DNA of 64,000 bases. It comes from Setaria digitata (lineage: Eukaryota; Nematoda; Chromadorea; Rhabditida; Setariidae). The notes beneath the pieces were generated by a model, which saw only the letters and a program-made list of their open reading frames with translations, had not been told where the DNA came from and searched no databases. Made by a program: the position numbers and the translations under genes. Position 1 is the first letter of the stretch, and every line of letters starts with the position of its first letter. The DNA lies in the NCBI GenBank assembly GCA_003640385.1, contig RCAB01000142.1, forward strand, positions 1 to 64,000, given 5' to 3'. Below are positions 12,032-34,943 of this stretch, piece after piece.

Positions 12032-14976
12032 TGGAAAACTTTTTATTTATCAATTTTTTGAATATTTGGCTTGCAATTTATTTAATTGAATTTAAAGTAA
12101 GCAGCTTTTTAATTACTGATTTTTTTGTTTCTCAAAATTTGAACTTACACTTTAGAAATATTTTTTACTTCCACAAAAAAAAAAAAAATATCATTTTTGT
12201 TGTTTTCTTTCTTTTTTTTTTTTTTTTTAATAAACAAAATATAGGAAAATTACTGCATGAAAAACGAGGAATAAAAACTTTTTTATACAAGTTAAATCTT
12301 TTTTTCCGTGGGATCGAATATCCTTGTTTTAACCGGACATTTTCTGCATAAACACTTTGGAAGGATACTTTGCTTGCAAAAGAGATCCGGCAGTTTCATA
12401 AAGTTCTTTTTTGATAATTCCGTTTCCGGAATTCAGTAATTTCATTGTAAAAGGCAAAAGAAAAATTTTTTTTTTAATTAAAATTTTTAATTGATTTAAG
12501 TCATTAAAATTAGAAAATTATTATACAGGTGGATATTGCTGGATTAAATTTGCACATTAAAATGAGAAATTCACTGTAGTACATAGTTATTATCCATTGA
12601 AACTTGAAAGAACTCATTGTTAAATGTTAGCTTATCAATATGTCATATTGTGGTGATAATGGGTTTCGTTATGAAATAAGCAAACTGATAACGTGTTTTA
12701 CTAATAAATTTATAAATTTCACACATTTAAAGTTTATTGAATTTGCATTATATTCCATCAAAAAAAAGAAAAAATTACAGAAAATAAAAACAATCATCCG
12801 TCCATACCAATCAATGATTGTTTTCAAATTTTCGAAATATGAAAATTGACAAAGAATTGATATACAATTGAAGTGATCTCATCCGCTGCTCAAAAACTTT
12901 ATGGAAATGTCAAAATTCGAATTCTAAATCGAGAAAGTTTTATCAGATTATCAGATTACTTAACAGTATAGATAAATAAAATATAATATTCCAACAGAAT
13001 GATATGAAATTTTGCCATCAACAAATAACTGATTCATAAAATTATTATTAATTGTAAGTTACTAATTCAACAAATAAATTATTAATTCGATAAATTATTA
13101 TTTCGACATATTCATATCACTGATTTTTCAAAATTATCATAATTCACAAGCAATTTTATCTTGCCTATTTATTTAGTAGCATAAATATTTTTCTAAATGA
13201 AATTCACATTTTAATATAGTCTGAATAGAGATTTTTACAGTACTGTTCAAGTTAGACGCGTATTGTCCAACTGATACATTCATCAGTTAGTTTAAATTTG
13301 ATAAGTTTTACGAAATTCATGCAATTAATTGATAAAAGAATTCTCATTCTTTTAGTTTTTTTTTTTTTTCTAAAAATTTTTTCCTTTATAAATGATGATG
13401 GAGAAATCATCTCTCGAAGATTTCCTCTAATCAAAGCGCTGATCCTAATTGTTATAGCAATATTTTCCACGAGAGATTTTAACCACTTGATATGTTAATG
13501 ATAATTATGCGGTCATGTTACCATGGTTTCAAGTGAAGAATACACGAACCCTTAAATGGTATCGTTTGACGAATCGAATCATGATTAGGTGATCTGATTT
13601 CTTGAACGAATATGCATTAAATGATAAATGATTGAAACTTTCGAAGTGGTAACAGTGAATGACATGTGATGAAAATCTTAGCCTGAGCTAATAACAACTC
13701 CAACATGATTGTGCTCCTATCCAGGAAGTGATTGATATTTTATCGCCATATTAGCTTGTTACTTCTCTCTTGTTCAGGACAATTTTTAAGATTTATCAGA
13801 GCTGCGTCAAATTATGAATAAAACTAAGCAAAATTTCATAATTATAAAACCAAAAATAGGAAAAATAAATAAAAAAAAAAAAAAAGTATGAGCTAAACAA
13901 AATGACCCATTGTGATCGACCGGTACTTCACACCCAACACACCACATTACAGTCATGTAAGCCGAAACTTTCGTTCCGTTCTTTTTTTTTTCCTTTTGTT
14001 TTTGAAAAAAAGATAATGAGAATTTTTTAAGAATCACTAACAGATATTTAATCGAAAAGCTTCAAGTTAATTTTTAGAATTATGCTCAAATCTAATATAC
14101 AGTTAATCAAATACCTAATTTAAACCTGACAGCATACTTGAGCTTTTCTTAAACTTACATTTTTCTTACCATTTAAGAAACTTCGAGAACATTTTAAATA
14201 TGAATTTTACATACGTCATCCTGGAAATGACCCCATTTTACTTGTATTTTTGTTACTGCATTTAAATTTGTCATTAATTCTATTCGGAATACGAAAAAAA
14301 AAAAGAGATAACTCATAAAAAATAAAATAAAATAAAATCAATTTCAAACACATCCATGCTTGACTATAGCAAGATAAAACAAATTTTACAAGTAGCAATA
14401 ATAATTAGTCAACAAATTCAAATTCACTGATAATTGCGCCACTCTGTGCAATTCCCTTACGTACAAAACACGTGAAAAAAAAAAAAAAAAAAAAAGAAAT
14501 CAATAATAACCCGCATCCTAATCACACTGATACATATATTTTGAACATATTTTGTGATTTTTTTTTTTGATAAAATTTCATTTTCAAATTTACTAAATTC
14601 GGGATATTTAAAGTAGACAGAGGATGTAAGGCTAGGCTGTACTGCATGCAAAAAGAAAAAAAAAAAAAAAGAAACCAAAAACAAAAATTCTCTTCAATCG
14701 TTCTGAAAACATATTTACCTTTACAAAAAAAGAAACGTTAGCTATTACAGTTATCTTTATTTTTAGATAAAAATTTCGCAAACCACTAGTTTAAGTTAAG
14801 AGTTGACTTGAAAGAAAAAAAAAAGAACAGATAGAAACAATCGGAATTTTTCGATCATAATCCATGCCAACCAGCATTTCTTCTTCTCATTATTTTATCA
14901 TACGAAAACTTGGAAAAGGGATTAAATGATAACTGAGTAATATGCATCATTTCGGCACATGCAAGATCACTGGAAT
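12032..14976. other. Intergenic region between convergent genes
   Basis: This is the 3' side of the receptor and of cullin-4. It contains A/T homopolymers and a probable polyadenylation signal for the receptor at 12229-12234. On the minus strand an AATAAA at 14756-14761 lies about 215 bases past the cullin-4 stop. No credible coding exon was found. Confidence 0.6.
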
Positions 14977-23962
<8,986 letters not shown>

Positions 23963-25689
23963 ATAAACAACGCGCCTTCACTTAAGCGCAACAAATATTA
24001 AATTGCAAGACAATAACAAAACGATTCCCAGACAAAACCCTGAAAATAAAACAAACAGAAAAAGAAAAGAGAAAAACAAAAGAATTACAAAATAGTAGCT
24101 TCAATACAGCCTGAAATTTTCCACCAAATATTATCATATTGCTTCCTTTCAGAGTTCATTAATGCTCTCACATAAGATCTACTAGAAGGTGAAAGGAAAA
24201 AAAAAAAAAAAGGAAGCAGAAGGAAATAAAACAAATTAAATTCAAATCTAAAAAGAAAAAGTAATACATCAATAAAAATTTTATAAAAAAAAAAAGCTTT
24301 TGAGTAAAAAAACACTAACAATACGCCACCAGAGATATGTATAAAAGCTTAAGTAGCATATTAATTTAATGATTTGTTCATTATAGAACATCAAAAAAAA
24401 AAAGAAATGATATAATTTAGTCCCACTACCAGTCCTCTTTTCTCACTATTTCCCTTCTCTTTTCACTCCCTAGTGTAGGCTATTTTACTACCTCTTCTCA
24501 ATCTCTATCATCTTTTTTTTTCATATAACTTTTATCAATTTCTCCAAACTCTTTTATTCATCACCTGCAAGCTGTAACTACTACAAGTTTTGCATTGCTT
24601 ACTAATGCTAAAATTCCACAAAAACATTGTATTCTTAGCTTTTCTCCGTCCTCTTTCTCCCTCTCTCTCTTCTCCTCTCCCTCTCTCTCTTCCTTTCTCT
24701 CCCTCCTTACCAGATATAAAATACTTTTCTATTACGAATCAATAATGATACTGTCCCATCAATATATTTGCAATATAGATAAATTAATGAATTAGGGGAG
24801 ATTAATCAATTTTATAAAAATAAAACAAAATACAACAAATTGTCGAGTTATTCCTTTACTTTTTCTAATAACTGTTCAAGTTAAGATGTATAATAAAGCT
24901 AAAAAAATTCAGGTAACCTTATCATGCTAGATTAATATCACGTCACAGGCAAAAAGTTAGAATAACATCATTTACTTCCCTTTCTTTTTGTAATCATCAG
25001 AGCAAATTAATATTTTCCAAATCACTGGAAGCGACTACTTGTAATCTGCTACTGTGAATCGTTTCATGTCTTAACGTGATCGTAAAGATTTCATCGGTAT
25101 ACAAATCACGTATGTGACCCTTCATGATGTTGATTTTCAACGAATGATTCAACAGTATAAATTACACACGTATCCACACGTGAACTAGAAAATCAGCACT
25201 CAATACTCCTATCTTATTTCCTTAACCTATTCAAGTTAACCTACTCTCATGCGATTTTAACAATTAAAATTTTAATAAATCTAACAAATTTAAAGCATTT
25301 TACGAATAACTAACCAGCTAATTGATTCAAACTGTTATAAAATTTCGTAGCTACTTCATCAGATGGCATACATTTCTACAGAACGAAACATATTAATTAT
25401 ATATTATTAATTAAGGAAAATTTCTCTCTTCAATGTTTTTTTCTTTTCTTTTTTTTTCTCCGGTAATCATAATTGCAAGAAAAAGAAAAATAAAAACAAA
25501 AAATTCATATTGCAAGCTGGTAACATTATATATATGGAAATAGAGTGCAATTATGGTTTGACCACTTTGACGGGTAGTATCTCTCTCTCTCTCTCTCTCT
25601 CTTACCTATTCCCAAATCCAGTCTAATACAGTCTAGTACATTTAGTGGACTAGTTCATTCATTACAATCTTAAATCATCTAATTAATAT

Positions 25690-25870
25690 TCCTTAGAATC
25701 GGAAAACGATTGATTCCGAAGCCGGTCCGGAACAACCAACCGTACATTCCAGCAGCAAATAGCCCCTCATCTTCCCTGTTCACACTTCACCTAAAATTTC
25801 ATCCCCCTTTTTGCTCACTGAGCGGGCCGCAGGCCGTGACACTCCTTGCTCCAAGCGAGCGAGCCCTTCA
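25690..25870. promoter_or_regulatory. G+C-rich patch, candidate promoter core
   Basis: This is the most G+C-rich non-coding stretch of the window, with CpG-containing words such as GCCGGTCCGGAAC and GAGCGGGCCGCAGGCCG. It lies between divergent genes, about 930 bp before the upstream TPD52 exon and 1.7 kb before cullin-4. Promoter function is inferred from position and composition only. Confidence 0.35.
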
Positions 25871-26091
25871 TTTTTCCTTTTCCCTCTTATTCTTCAACTT
25901 TTTTCTCTCTCCCTCTCTCTCTCTCTCTGTCTCTCTTTTCCATTTTCTCTTTCTCTCCTCAACCTATTCTCTCTTTTCTTACTCCTCCTTTGCTTTTCAC
26001 AATTTGCAAGCTTAGTAGTTAGCCTTCCTTGTCTTCGGTGCGAATTTGTTCATCCTTCTTTTCGTCACTTCATGTAAATATTGCACATGTT

Positions 26092-26130
26092 CACGTAACT
26101 TTACGTAAATACTCACGTAACTCTACGTTT
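26092..26130. promoter_or_regulatory. ACGTAA motif cluster
   Basis: Within 40 bp there are four ACGT cores: tcACGTAAct, the near-palindrome ttACGTAAat, tcACGTAAct again, and ctACGTttac. ACGTAA resembles binding sites of PAR-type or C/EBP-like bZIP factors. It lies 670 bp upstream of the first TPD52 exon. Confidence 0.35.
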
Positions 26131-26846
26131 ACACTATTAAAAGTATCATTTTCCAGTATTCTCACTTCAATAACACTTTTTTTTTGCGTTCATTTTACCT
26201 CTCGCGAATGTTGCGCAATCGTATGTCACTGTATGAAGGTATCTGTGTTTCATGTATTTTTCTCCAGCAAACAAACATCTTACGTTCATTTCCGTTTTAC
26301 CTGAATTCACCTGGTTATTTACATTAATGTTATTTTTATTGCCATAAAATGTTGCTTGATCAAAATTTTCGTTTCAGTACGAATACATTTCTGTTTTAAC
26401 TTAATGTATTTGATTTACTGGAATCCTGGTTGTAGGAATTTTAATTCTTCACATTTTGTATGAATGCTACATAGAGTTATATATTTTTATATTATACAGA
26501 TAAAATATTTTTTGAGATTTTAACTTCATTAAAAATACACTTCTCGTCATATTGTTTCACGTGAAAGTATCCAATTTAATTGTATGTTTATTCGGGTGAA
26601 ATATTCCAGTCTGTTTTTTTGTTCGTATAATGATGCGTGCATATGAACGTCAATCCTTAGATCATATAGAATGTTATGCAGGTGTATTTTTATTGGATGT
26701 TTTTTTTTTTTTTTTTTTTTTAAAGCTCATATATCACTGACGAATAAGTACAATGATTTTTTCAAAGCTTAAATTTTTAACAATTGAACTTTTTCAGATT
26801 ATTGCTATAGGCATTTGTGCTGATTGGCATACGAAAAAGCAAACAA

Positions 26847-29600
26847 ATGGCAACTGCTGGATTAGAAGGTATTGTATCCATTCGTATTATAGTTTCAAAT
26901 TTTTTTCTATAAAATTGTTAGAATCTCTTGGATAGTTCATTTCTTTGTCTAATCTTAGGCATGAGACATTTGATGATGATGTAGCCAAAAGTATTCATAC
27001 AGTCATTTTTTTATCTTTTGAGTAATTTATAAAATATGCCGTAAATCACTAAAAGGGAACGATTCTTTGCATCAGATCAATAGAGCGAAGAAGAGTAGTT
27101 GAATAGATGTTGAAACTTCTCACAAATTATTTCCTTTCTCTTTCTTTTTAAATTCATGGAAATGGAATGTTATCCAATTTAATGCTTTCGAAGATGAGAT
27201 ATTTATCTAGCCATACTCTTTTTGTCAGCATTAAGATTAATGCGAATAATTTTTGGCTAGTTTTTTAGTGTTTAAATGAATTAATTATTCGAAGATATAT
27301 GCATCTTTACTGAACATTTCGAACGATCAAACCAACTATTGAAGTGCATCTCTTGTTTCTTAGCCATTTTTGTCTTATGCTAGTATTAGTAAAAATGACA
27401 TTCAGTGCAGTGTGATTATTAACGAAGCTTCGTTTCACACAGATTAGTCCTGTTGAATGCTCAGTCATTTGTAAATATTTATTAGATGTACTGTTAAATG
27501 AAAACATCAATATTAGAATAGAGAGAAGTAAATGATGGATAGAAACGAGCAAATAGCGAACAAAATATAGTGCAAATTTAAATATCAGTAGGATAAACTG
27601 TTATGCTAATATAATGCAAAATATATAACTGGAAAAAAGACATACTTTTTTTTTTTCATTTAAAGTAAAATTATTGCTATATTCTAAGTATAGTACAATC
27701 ACCGAATGATATTGTTAATGTATTTTTCATGGCAAATCTATGTGATCAAAAATCTTTCCAATGACAAATATGTCGGAAATGTAATTTAGTAGATTAGGCT
27801 ATAAAAAAAAAAAAAAGAAGAGAAAAACTGATGAAAATATGGGATATAAGAAATGAATTTCATCAAAATGAGAATCATTATCTCTGGAATAAAATCAGAA
27901 ATAATTTTCTTCTATGAATATGAAATTGCGAAACTGGTAACAAGCGGTTGATTCTCTCTGTCATTTTGAGTTTAATATATATTTAATTCTGTAGTGAACT
28001 TCGAACAACAACTGAGCTTTATAACTTGTTTTACTTTTCATGGCAATCCCCCTTTTTTTTTTCTCTCTCTCTCTCTCTTTCTCTTTCTCTTTCTTTGATT
28101 TGATTTCACAATTTTCTTTTTTCATCATCTCTGTGTACGGTCATTTACTTTTAATATCTTCCTTTCTTTTTTTTTTCTCTCTCTTTTCTCACTAAATTAT
28201 CGTTATATTTTTATTTTCGATCTTCATTTATCGACTCAAACAGTTTTAGCAATGAAACTGTTTAAGATTTTGTAACAATGATAAATTCAGCTAATTTAGC
28301 AGCATAGTCTTTAATAATGAGATGTGTTTTTGGTAGCAGGTGTTAAATTTTTTTCCCTTTTGTTAATTCGTTTATAGCTTTAGGAAATATCTTATTTGTT
28401 CTGATTTATTAAAGCTCTTTATGTTAAATATATTTTTTATTCAATTCAAATGATGTCTAATAATTGTCACTTTTATATTGTAATATTACATTTCACAATG
28501 AATAAATGAAGTCCAATTTTTATGCTTAGTGATTAGAAATATAAGATATAAATATATTTCATATGGTAAATAAATCGAAACTATAAGTTAGGGGAAGAAT
28601 TTTTTACACCTCATATGGTGAATAAATTTTGATTGAAATTTTTTGTTTGGGATTCAAATATCATTCGCATGAATGAATGGTATTTGAAAATTCACACTGA
28701 TAAAAATAATATATGATTTGGAAAGGAGGAGATCTACAAGTCTAAAGGACTATAAGAAAAGAAAAAAAAAAGCATAAAGACTATATGGAAAGAAAAAAAA
28801 AAAGCATAAATTATATTTCAAGTATTTATCTATAACTAGATAATAAATTAATTTAAATTAATATACATATGTATAAAATTACTACATTTATATTAAATAT
28901 AATGTATTTTTATTAGATTCTATATAAGATTATACAGTGTGAAGGAGAATTTAGTGTAAAAAGTGAAGTGACAAAAGTGGGAAAATGAGTGAAGAGAAAA
29001 TGAGAATAGGAAGTTATGAGTATATATTATATTACTAATTCGTGTTTAATATTTCATTAATAATGCATGTGTAGCTTAAATTTTCGAATATATTTGACTA
29101 AATTTAATCAGTCAAAATTTCTAACATTTTTACTATGTTTAATTCGAATTTCCAACACCTGAAATAGCTCGTAATCAATTCTAATTGCTAGCATTTAATT
29201 ATTTTTAATACGTTTGATGATAATTTTTAATCGTGTTCAATTTCCAATATATAAATTACGCCTTAAAATGAAAAATAAAAGCACCAATCTCTAGTATTTA
29301 ATTAATTTCAGTGTTTTATTCATATTCAATTAGCTTTTTAGGATTTGTAAGGCAAAACATAACCAATTAATTAGTGTCAATTTTTAGCATTATTTAAATA
29401 AAACATAATAAAATGATTTTTAAGGCAAAACTATGCCATGCCATATCATATCATTATCATTACCATGCCATACCATATGATGGTGATAATCATGTGCGCC
29501 AGTGGGGGGAAAAAGAGGAAGGATGGGAGGGGGAAACTCAATTTTCTTTTCATTTCTTCCTTTCTATTTAAAATCAGTCTCTCTCTCTCTCTCCCTTTCC

Positions 29601-29635
<35 letters not shown>

Positions 29636-32600
29636 CCTCTCCCTCCCTTTCTCCCCCTTTTCTATTGATCAGTATGTTCTCATTTTTGAGAAGAATTTAT
29701 GAATTGTTGTTATTACTCTTTTTTTTTTTTTCCTTTTTTATTAATTAATATTAACAATTATTTTCCAATTAGTTAAGGTTAGGAAGGAGGAAGCAAAAAA
29801 AAAGAAAAGGATGATTAGGAATTGTTTCTATTTCAAGAAATGGTGATGAAATTTCTCGATTTTATTGATTGATTTTTTGTATCGATTTTGGGAAAAGATT
29901 TTGAAAAAGCAATTTGTTTATGGGTGATTGATTGCATATGGTGTAAAATTTTATTTCATTATGAAAATTTTGTGTTATAATCATGTGATTGCATATTCGT
30001 GATCAGATGATTAGAATTATTCGTAATTAGAATTCTTATTAGTTAATTTATTAAAATTTCTCTTATTGCAGCTATTAATTGTCTTATCATATGATTGCAT
30101 ATTCGTGATCAGATGATTAGAATTATTCGTAATTAGAATTCTTATTAGTTAATTTATTAAAATTTTTCTTATTGCAGCTATTAATTGTCTTCTTTTTTTT
30201 TTTTTCCTGTAAAAATTTTGGAATTTAATCGTTTCAAGCTTCTGAATTTCCTAAAATTTTCAATTACGAAACAATTATTGATCGAAATTATTTAAAAGTT
30301 CCATTGGGAAAATTGCATTATCGATTAACATTCATCATCATCATCATACGATGAATTTTCATTTTTCACACATGTTCCAATTATTGCTTCCATTTAGTTG
30401 AGTTGATTTTTTCTTTTTTTTTTTTTTTTTTTTTTCTTGTCTAAATATCTAATACATTAAACGAATATTGAATAAATTAGATAACACTATGGATGTGCGT
30501 GTCAATTTATTTTCAATATTTGATATGTTAAATGATGATTAAAAAATGTTAGTTCGATCTTTTGCTATAGTAGTAGCTGCTAATTTATTTGAAAAATGAA
30601 TGGAAAATATTCGCAGATAGTTAATGATGTGATAGAGATATTCGGCAGAATATAGTTTTCATTGGATAAATTATTGAATGAAATTTTGCTATCAGTTATT
30701 TACTGGATAATATTTAGCCAAAAAAATAAAAAAAAATCATGCAAGTGATATCCTTTTGACAGATAAAATATTATTGATGATCATATCCAACCAATACATA
30801 CTATTTTACTTTTATGCTAATTTTTTCAAATTTCTATTTTCTGGAATTTGTCGAGAACTTAATTTGAAGTAATTATTTGATGAAAATTATTATTATTTCG
30901 TGTTTGAGGTTTTTTTTTTTTTTTTTTTTTTAACGGAACTTACATATGAGAGTATTTTCTTGGCTAAGATGTTGTTTCGGAAGCTAATATGTGCAGCTGT
31001 CTTTTTTTTTTTTTAAATAAAAAGATTGAATTTTTGTTTATTTAATGTGTTTATCGGAAATTATTTATCTCCTAATTATTACTAATTTTTGATCTTACGT
31101 TAAGAGGAAATGGAAAGAAAAGAAAAAAGAGCCAAGACGGGTTTCTTTTTTTTGTCGGCCTATTGTATAATGTACTCATATTTCAAAATTCATTCAATTT
31201 GGTAGGTGAATCAGGTAATGTTGCCTCCTAAAAGGCCACCACCTCCTCAGGAGCAATCTGCAAATCGAAAATTGAAAACAAATACGGTAATCAATCAGGA
31301 ATTATCATCTTTGGGAAGGAAGAAGGATGCCCAAATGCAAGATGCTATGGATAAATTTGCCGATGAATTGAACAAATCATCGGATGACGAAGAAAATATA
31401 ATCGAAGGTCGGTAGCCCTAAATTAAAACGTTCACAAGTGTTATTAGTATTTATTGTTCAGTTTACGTTGAGCTAATCTTCGATCATTTCATACATTTGC
31501 TCAAGTTCTTATACTTTTTTCTTTCTCGAATTCAATTTGAGGCATATTTCAACGTGTGTCATTTTTTTTTTATTTTTTATTTTTTACTTTTAATGAATGG
31601 AAAAAATTTTTCACTTGTAATCTTTTTCCCTTTCATTCATTCTATTGCACTCAATCTATCACATTTTTTTTTTTTTTTTTTTTATCCTATTGGTGGTTAA
31701 CATTTTAAATAACTCATAAAACGAGCAATCCGAAGGGATGAATGAAATTTATCCAAAAAAAAAAAAGAAAAAATATGAGAATAAAATTGAATTGAGATTT
31801 ATCCGCAAAGAAAATGTTTTTACTGCTTCTGCTCTAATTAAGTAAAGATATTAGTTATTTGTAAAGTTGCTGAATTCTACTCCTCTATATTAGCTGATTT
31901 ACATTTACTCTTGTTTCTAAAGAGTGGAAAAGAGAGAGTTGACGAAAAACTATGCCAATAAATTTGGTTAGTGTTATTCTAAAACATTTTCCGAGTTGAC
32001 TTCCTTTTTTTTTTATAAGATGTTTTTGAAATTGAATTTTAAATCTTTAAAGCATTTGACTGTTAACCCTGATGTTATAAACTCGTCAAGTACGAATTTC
32101 TTTGATGTTGGAGGATATTAGTTTATGCGAAAAAAGTTAATTAGTTGAAATGAATGTTGTGTACTTGAGAATTTGAATTAAAACTCTATTTTATTCCATC
32201 ATATCCGCCATAAAGATATATGAAACATCAGAAAACCCACTGCACTGATGATTCTGAGTAATCTATACCTTAATCACGATAATATTATTATATAAAATTG
32301 TGATCTTGTATGGAATAAAATCTCTGTTTTATAAAACGTAGTATTTTCAGCTGGTGATGAGCATTTCATTAATGGTACTTCAAATGAACTTAGTGAGGTT
32401 GAAAAGGAACTGATCAGAGAAGAACTGAAGAAAGTATGTTATTGTATCTGAATTTTAAATTAGTAGAATTCTGTTGAGGTTATCATGGTTTAATCCACTA
32501 GATTAACATTTACTCATCGTTGCTGGTAATGATTTCAAGCTAGATAATTTGAGCGGAATAATTCATAATTAATTCCTTAAGGTTTTGCTTGAGCAAATTT

Positions 32601-33497
32601 GAACTTGCTAAAAGATATTTATTATCACTATCGGTGTATCCCAATTGTTCATTAATATTGTATATTATTTAGTCTAATTTTGCTTTAGAATTGGATTGCT
32701 TAAGTTATAGTAATTACAGTAGTATTTATTGAGGTTTATGAAATTCACTAAACCATTCTCTAACTATCTTAAATTTAGTACAGCATTAATTTTGAACAGA
32801 TAAAAGAAACAAACTTGAGAATAACTTGATGTTTTTGTGGAAAAATCTGAAATAAGATTAAAATTAAAATTATATTCTTCAGTTTCATCTTTTCATTCCA
32901 TCTACTATGAAATTTTTCAGACCGAAGAAGAAATCAATACATTACGTCAAGTACTGGTTGCACGCCAGAAGCATGCAGGTGATTTGAAACGAAAATTGGG
33001 AATTTCACCGTTTACTGAACTTACTGCTGATATCAATCAATCTTTACAACATGTTAAAGAATCACAGGCGTGAGTGTTCTTTTTTTTTTTTTTCATTAAA
33101 TTGATTCTTGTCAGCATAAATGAGATGCGGAAGTAATTGTTAAGTGGAAAAGGATCGTTGCAACCTAGCAAATATTATTGACGATTAAGATTAAATTTTC
33201 AATGTTAGATTTAGTTTTTTTTTTTTTTTTTTTTTTCTTTTCTAGCTTCGTGACTGCTATTGAGCTATAAAGTTTTTGGAAGAATGTAAACTAAATGATC
33301 TTTAAATAATTCAGATGTTTTTTTATATATAAATTTTTTTTGTATCAGTAATTTTAAATGTATGGATGATCAATGAATGATACTAGCTTTTGGTGATTTT
33401 GATATATTAATTATTCATTGCTTCGTTTATTTCTTAATTTTGTAACAATAGTTTTTGAATAATTGCTTTGTTCGAGATTTTTTAGATTTTTTCTTTT

Positions 33498-33528
<31 letters not shown>

Positions 33529-34847
33529 CTCCATTTCCTAAAGAACAGATTTATATGGAATTTATTGGAGGAATTTTACATATAATTAATCCCATGTGAC
33601 TTCATCCCTTCCAACTTTTTTAAGGTATCAGAAGACATCAGAAGTGGTTGCTGGAACAGCGGATACTGTAAAGAGTAAGTGGAATGATATGCGTAATTCA
33701 TCGCTATTCAAATCATTTGAATCTAAGCTAGGAACAGCATATACAAATGTAAGACATTTTTTTTTTTTTTTCTTATTTTGCTCCATTTGCATTCATACAG
33801 TAAATTTTGATTCAAAAATATCGTTTGTTTCTAGGAAAATGTTAATTAAAATGTGTGTAATATTAAGAAACGCATCAATCAATTGTTTTTTTTTTTTTTC
33901 CAAGGTGTTTAAGCATGAAATAAATTTCATAGATTACTAAATTTTTATGTATTTATTACATTTATTATTTTATTTATATTTTTATTTATTGTTTTTTATT
34001 TTTTACAATTTGTATTTATTATTTATTATTTTTTATTTTTATGTGACTGTTAAATGCAGGTAAAGTAATATTTGCACATTTTTTTGTTTTTAAACTAGAA
34101 AATTGAAATTTCTATTGAGACAAACGGTAATGATCTATTGGATTTGCAAACCTCAGCAGAGTAACAGTAAAACTTTAATATTTTTGATACAAATTTTATT
34201 ATAACAATGTGTAATAGAAATGAAATTAAAAAAATGCTGAGATTTATAAAGAAGCATTGATTTTATGTCTGCTTATATTATGTTCTTGCTGGTGTTTTAA
34301 TTTTTTTTTTCCTTGTTTTTGTTTTGCTTAACCCTACAGGGAAAATTTTCTTTTGATGAGGAAAAAGCAAAAAAAAAAAAAAAAAAAGAGAAAAATCAGA
34401 GGAGCATTTCATCTATGAAATTCGTACTAGATTTGATTGAGAAATAGGGGGAAAAAAAGGGNAAAAATTATCAAAGGATAAAACTATAAGCAAAACGTAA
34501 AATGAAGCTTAATGTTGTTTACATGCTAACATTTAGATGGTCGTTAATATTCCTTGGTATATTCTTCAAATAACATTATATAGTCTGGCCAAAAAAAAAA
34601 AAAAAAAGACTTTAAAAGTCGTGTTTTTGCAATTAATTTGTCTGATTGAGAATTTTTTTTTTTTACAAAAGTTTCATATTTATTATTCATTAATAACTTT
34701 GAATTTTACAATATTGCAAAAAAATTGCAGGCTAAAATGGCAGCATCTACAAGTATCGATCAAATTTCGGGCATGGCTAAGTCGTCATCGGGAGCATCGA
34801 GCCAAACTGATCCAACATCACCATCCGCTGAAAAAGCACAGTTGTAA
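26847..34847 (+). CDS. TPD52 (tumour protein D52) family protein
   Basis: A small cytosolic coiled-coil protein; in other animals the family acts in vesicle trafficking and lipid storage. Exons: alternative first exon a, 26798-26868 (ATG at 26847, MATAGLE); alternative first exon b, ATG at 31218 to 31407; shared exons 32351-32433, 32921-33069, 33625-33748 and 34731-34847. Both first exons end in phase 1 and join the same third exon. They give 164 residues (a) or 220 (b), close to the family's usual size. The coiled coil spans about residues 77-135 (form b), with ELSEVEKELIREELKKTEEE and RKLGISPF. SAYKKTSE of vertebrates appears as QAYQKTSE, and NSPTFKSFEEK as NSSLFKSFESK. A Ser/Thr-rich tail ends AEKAQL. 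The b exon opens at ttggtag, either a cis acceptor or an SL trans-splice site. AATAAA at 34938 follows the stop by 90 bases. Confidence 0.88.
29577..29663 (+). repeat. (CT)n tract
   Basis: Almost pure CT dinucleotide and CCCTTT runs of nearly 90 bp inside the first intron of the long TPD52 transcript. The apparent Ser-Leu reading frames across it are artefacts of the repeat. Confidence 0.85.
29980..30191. repeat. 106-bp tandem duplication
   Basis: Two copies of a 106-bp unit (29980-30085 and 30086-30191) are identical but for about two bases. Each ends with cttattgcag followed by ctattaattgtctt, so each carries a plausible 3' splice site. It lies in the intron between the two alternative TPD52 first exons. 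No N separates the copies, so unlike the other duplicates it may be real. Confidence 0.8.
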
Positions 34848-34937
34848 TTTTCAGGTTCTTCTTTTTCTTACAGTGTTAAAATTTTAATTTTCCCTCTTAT
34901 CAAGAGGAGAGATTAGTGTGCTTAATTTTGTCTAGTA

Positions 34938-34943
34938 AATAAA
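34938..34943 (+). terminator. Polyadenylation signal of the short TPD52 form
   Basis: AATAAA 90 bases after the TAA at 34845-34847. A second AATAAA lies at 35162. Both precede the downstream transmembrane exon, so cleavage here would yield the soluble protein. Confidence 0.5.

Larger units (their letters stand above)
23963..26797. promoter_or_regulatory. Divergent intergenic region, cul-4 and TPD52
   Basis: About 2.8 kb between the cullin-4 start and the first TPD52 exon. It holds purine or pyrimidine tracts (24640-24710, 25581-25603, 25900-25960), one clearly G+C-enriched patch (about 25690-25870) and a cluster of ACGTAA motifs (26092-26130). It must contain the promoters of both genes. The open frames across it are pyrimidine-tract artefacts. 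Confidence 0.55.

Noticed and set aside
25710..26077. Overlapping open frames of about 90-100 codons through the G+C-rich patch
   Set aside because: They consist mostly of Ser, Phe and Leu from CT tracts, have no family motif and lie in a likely promoter region.
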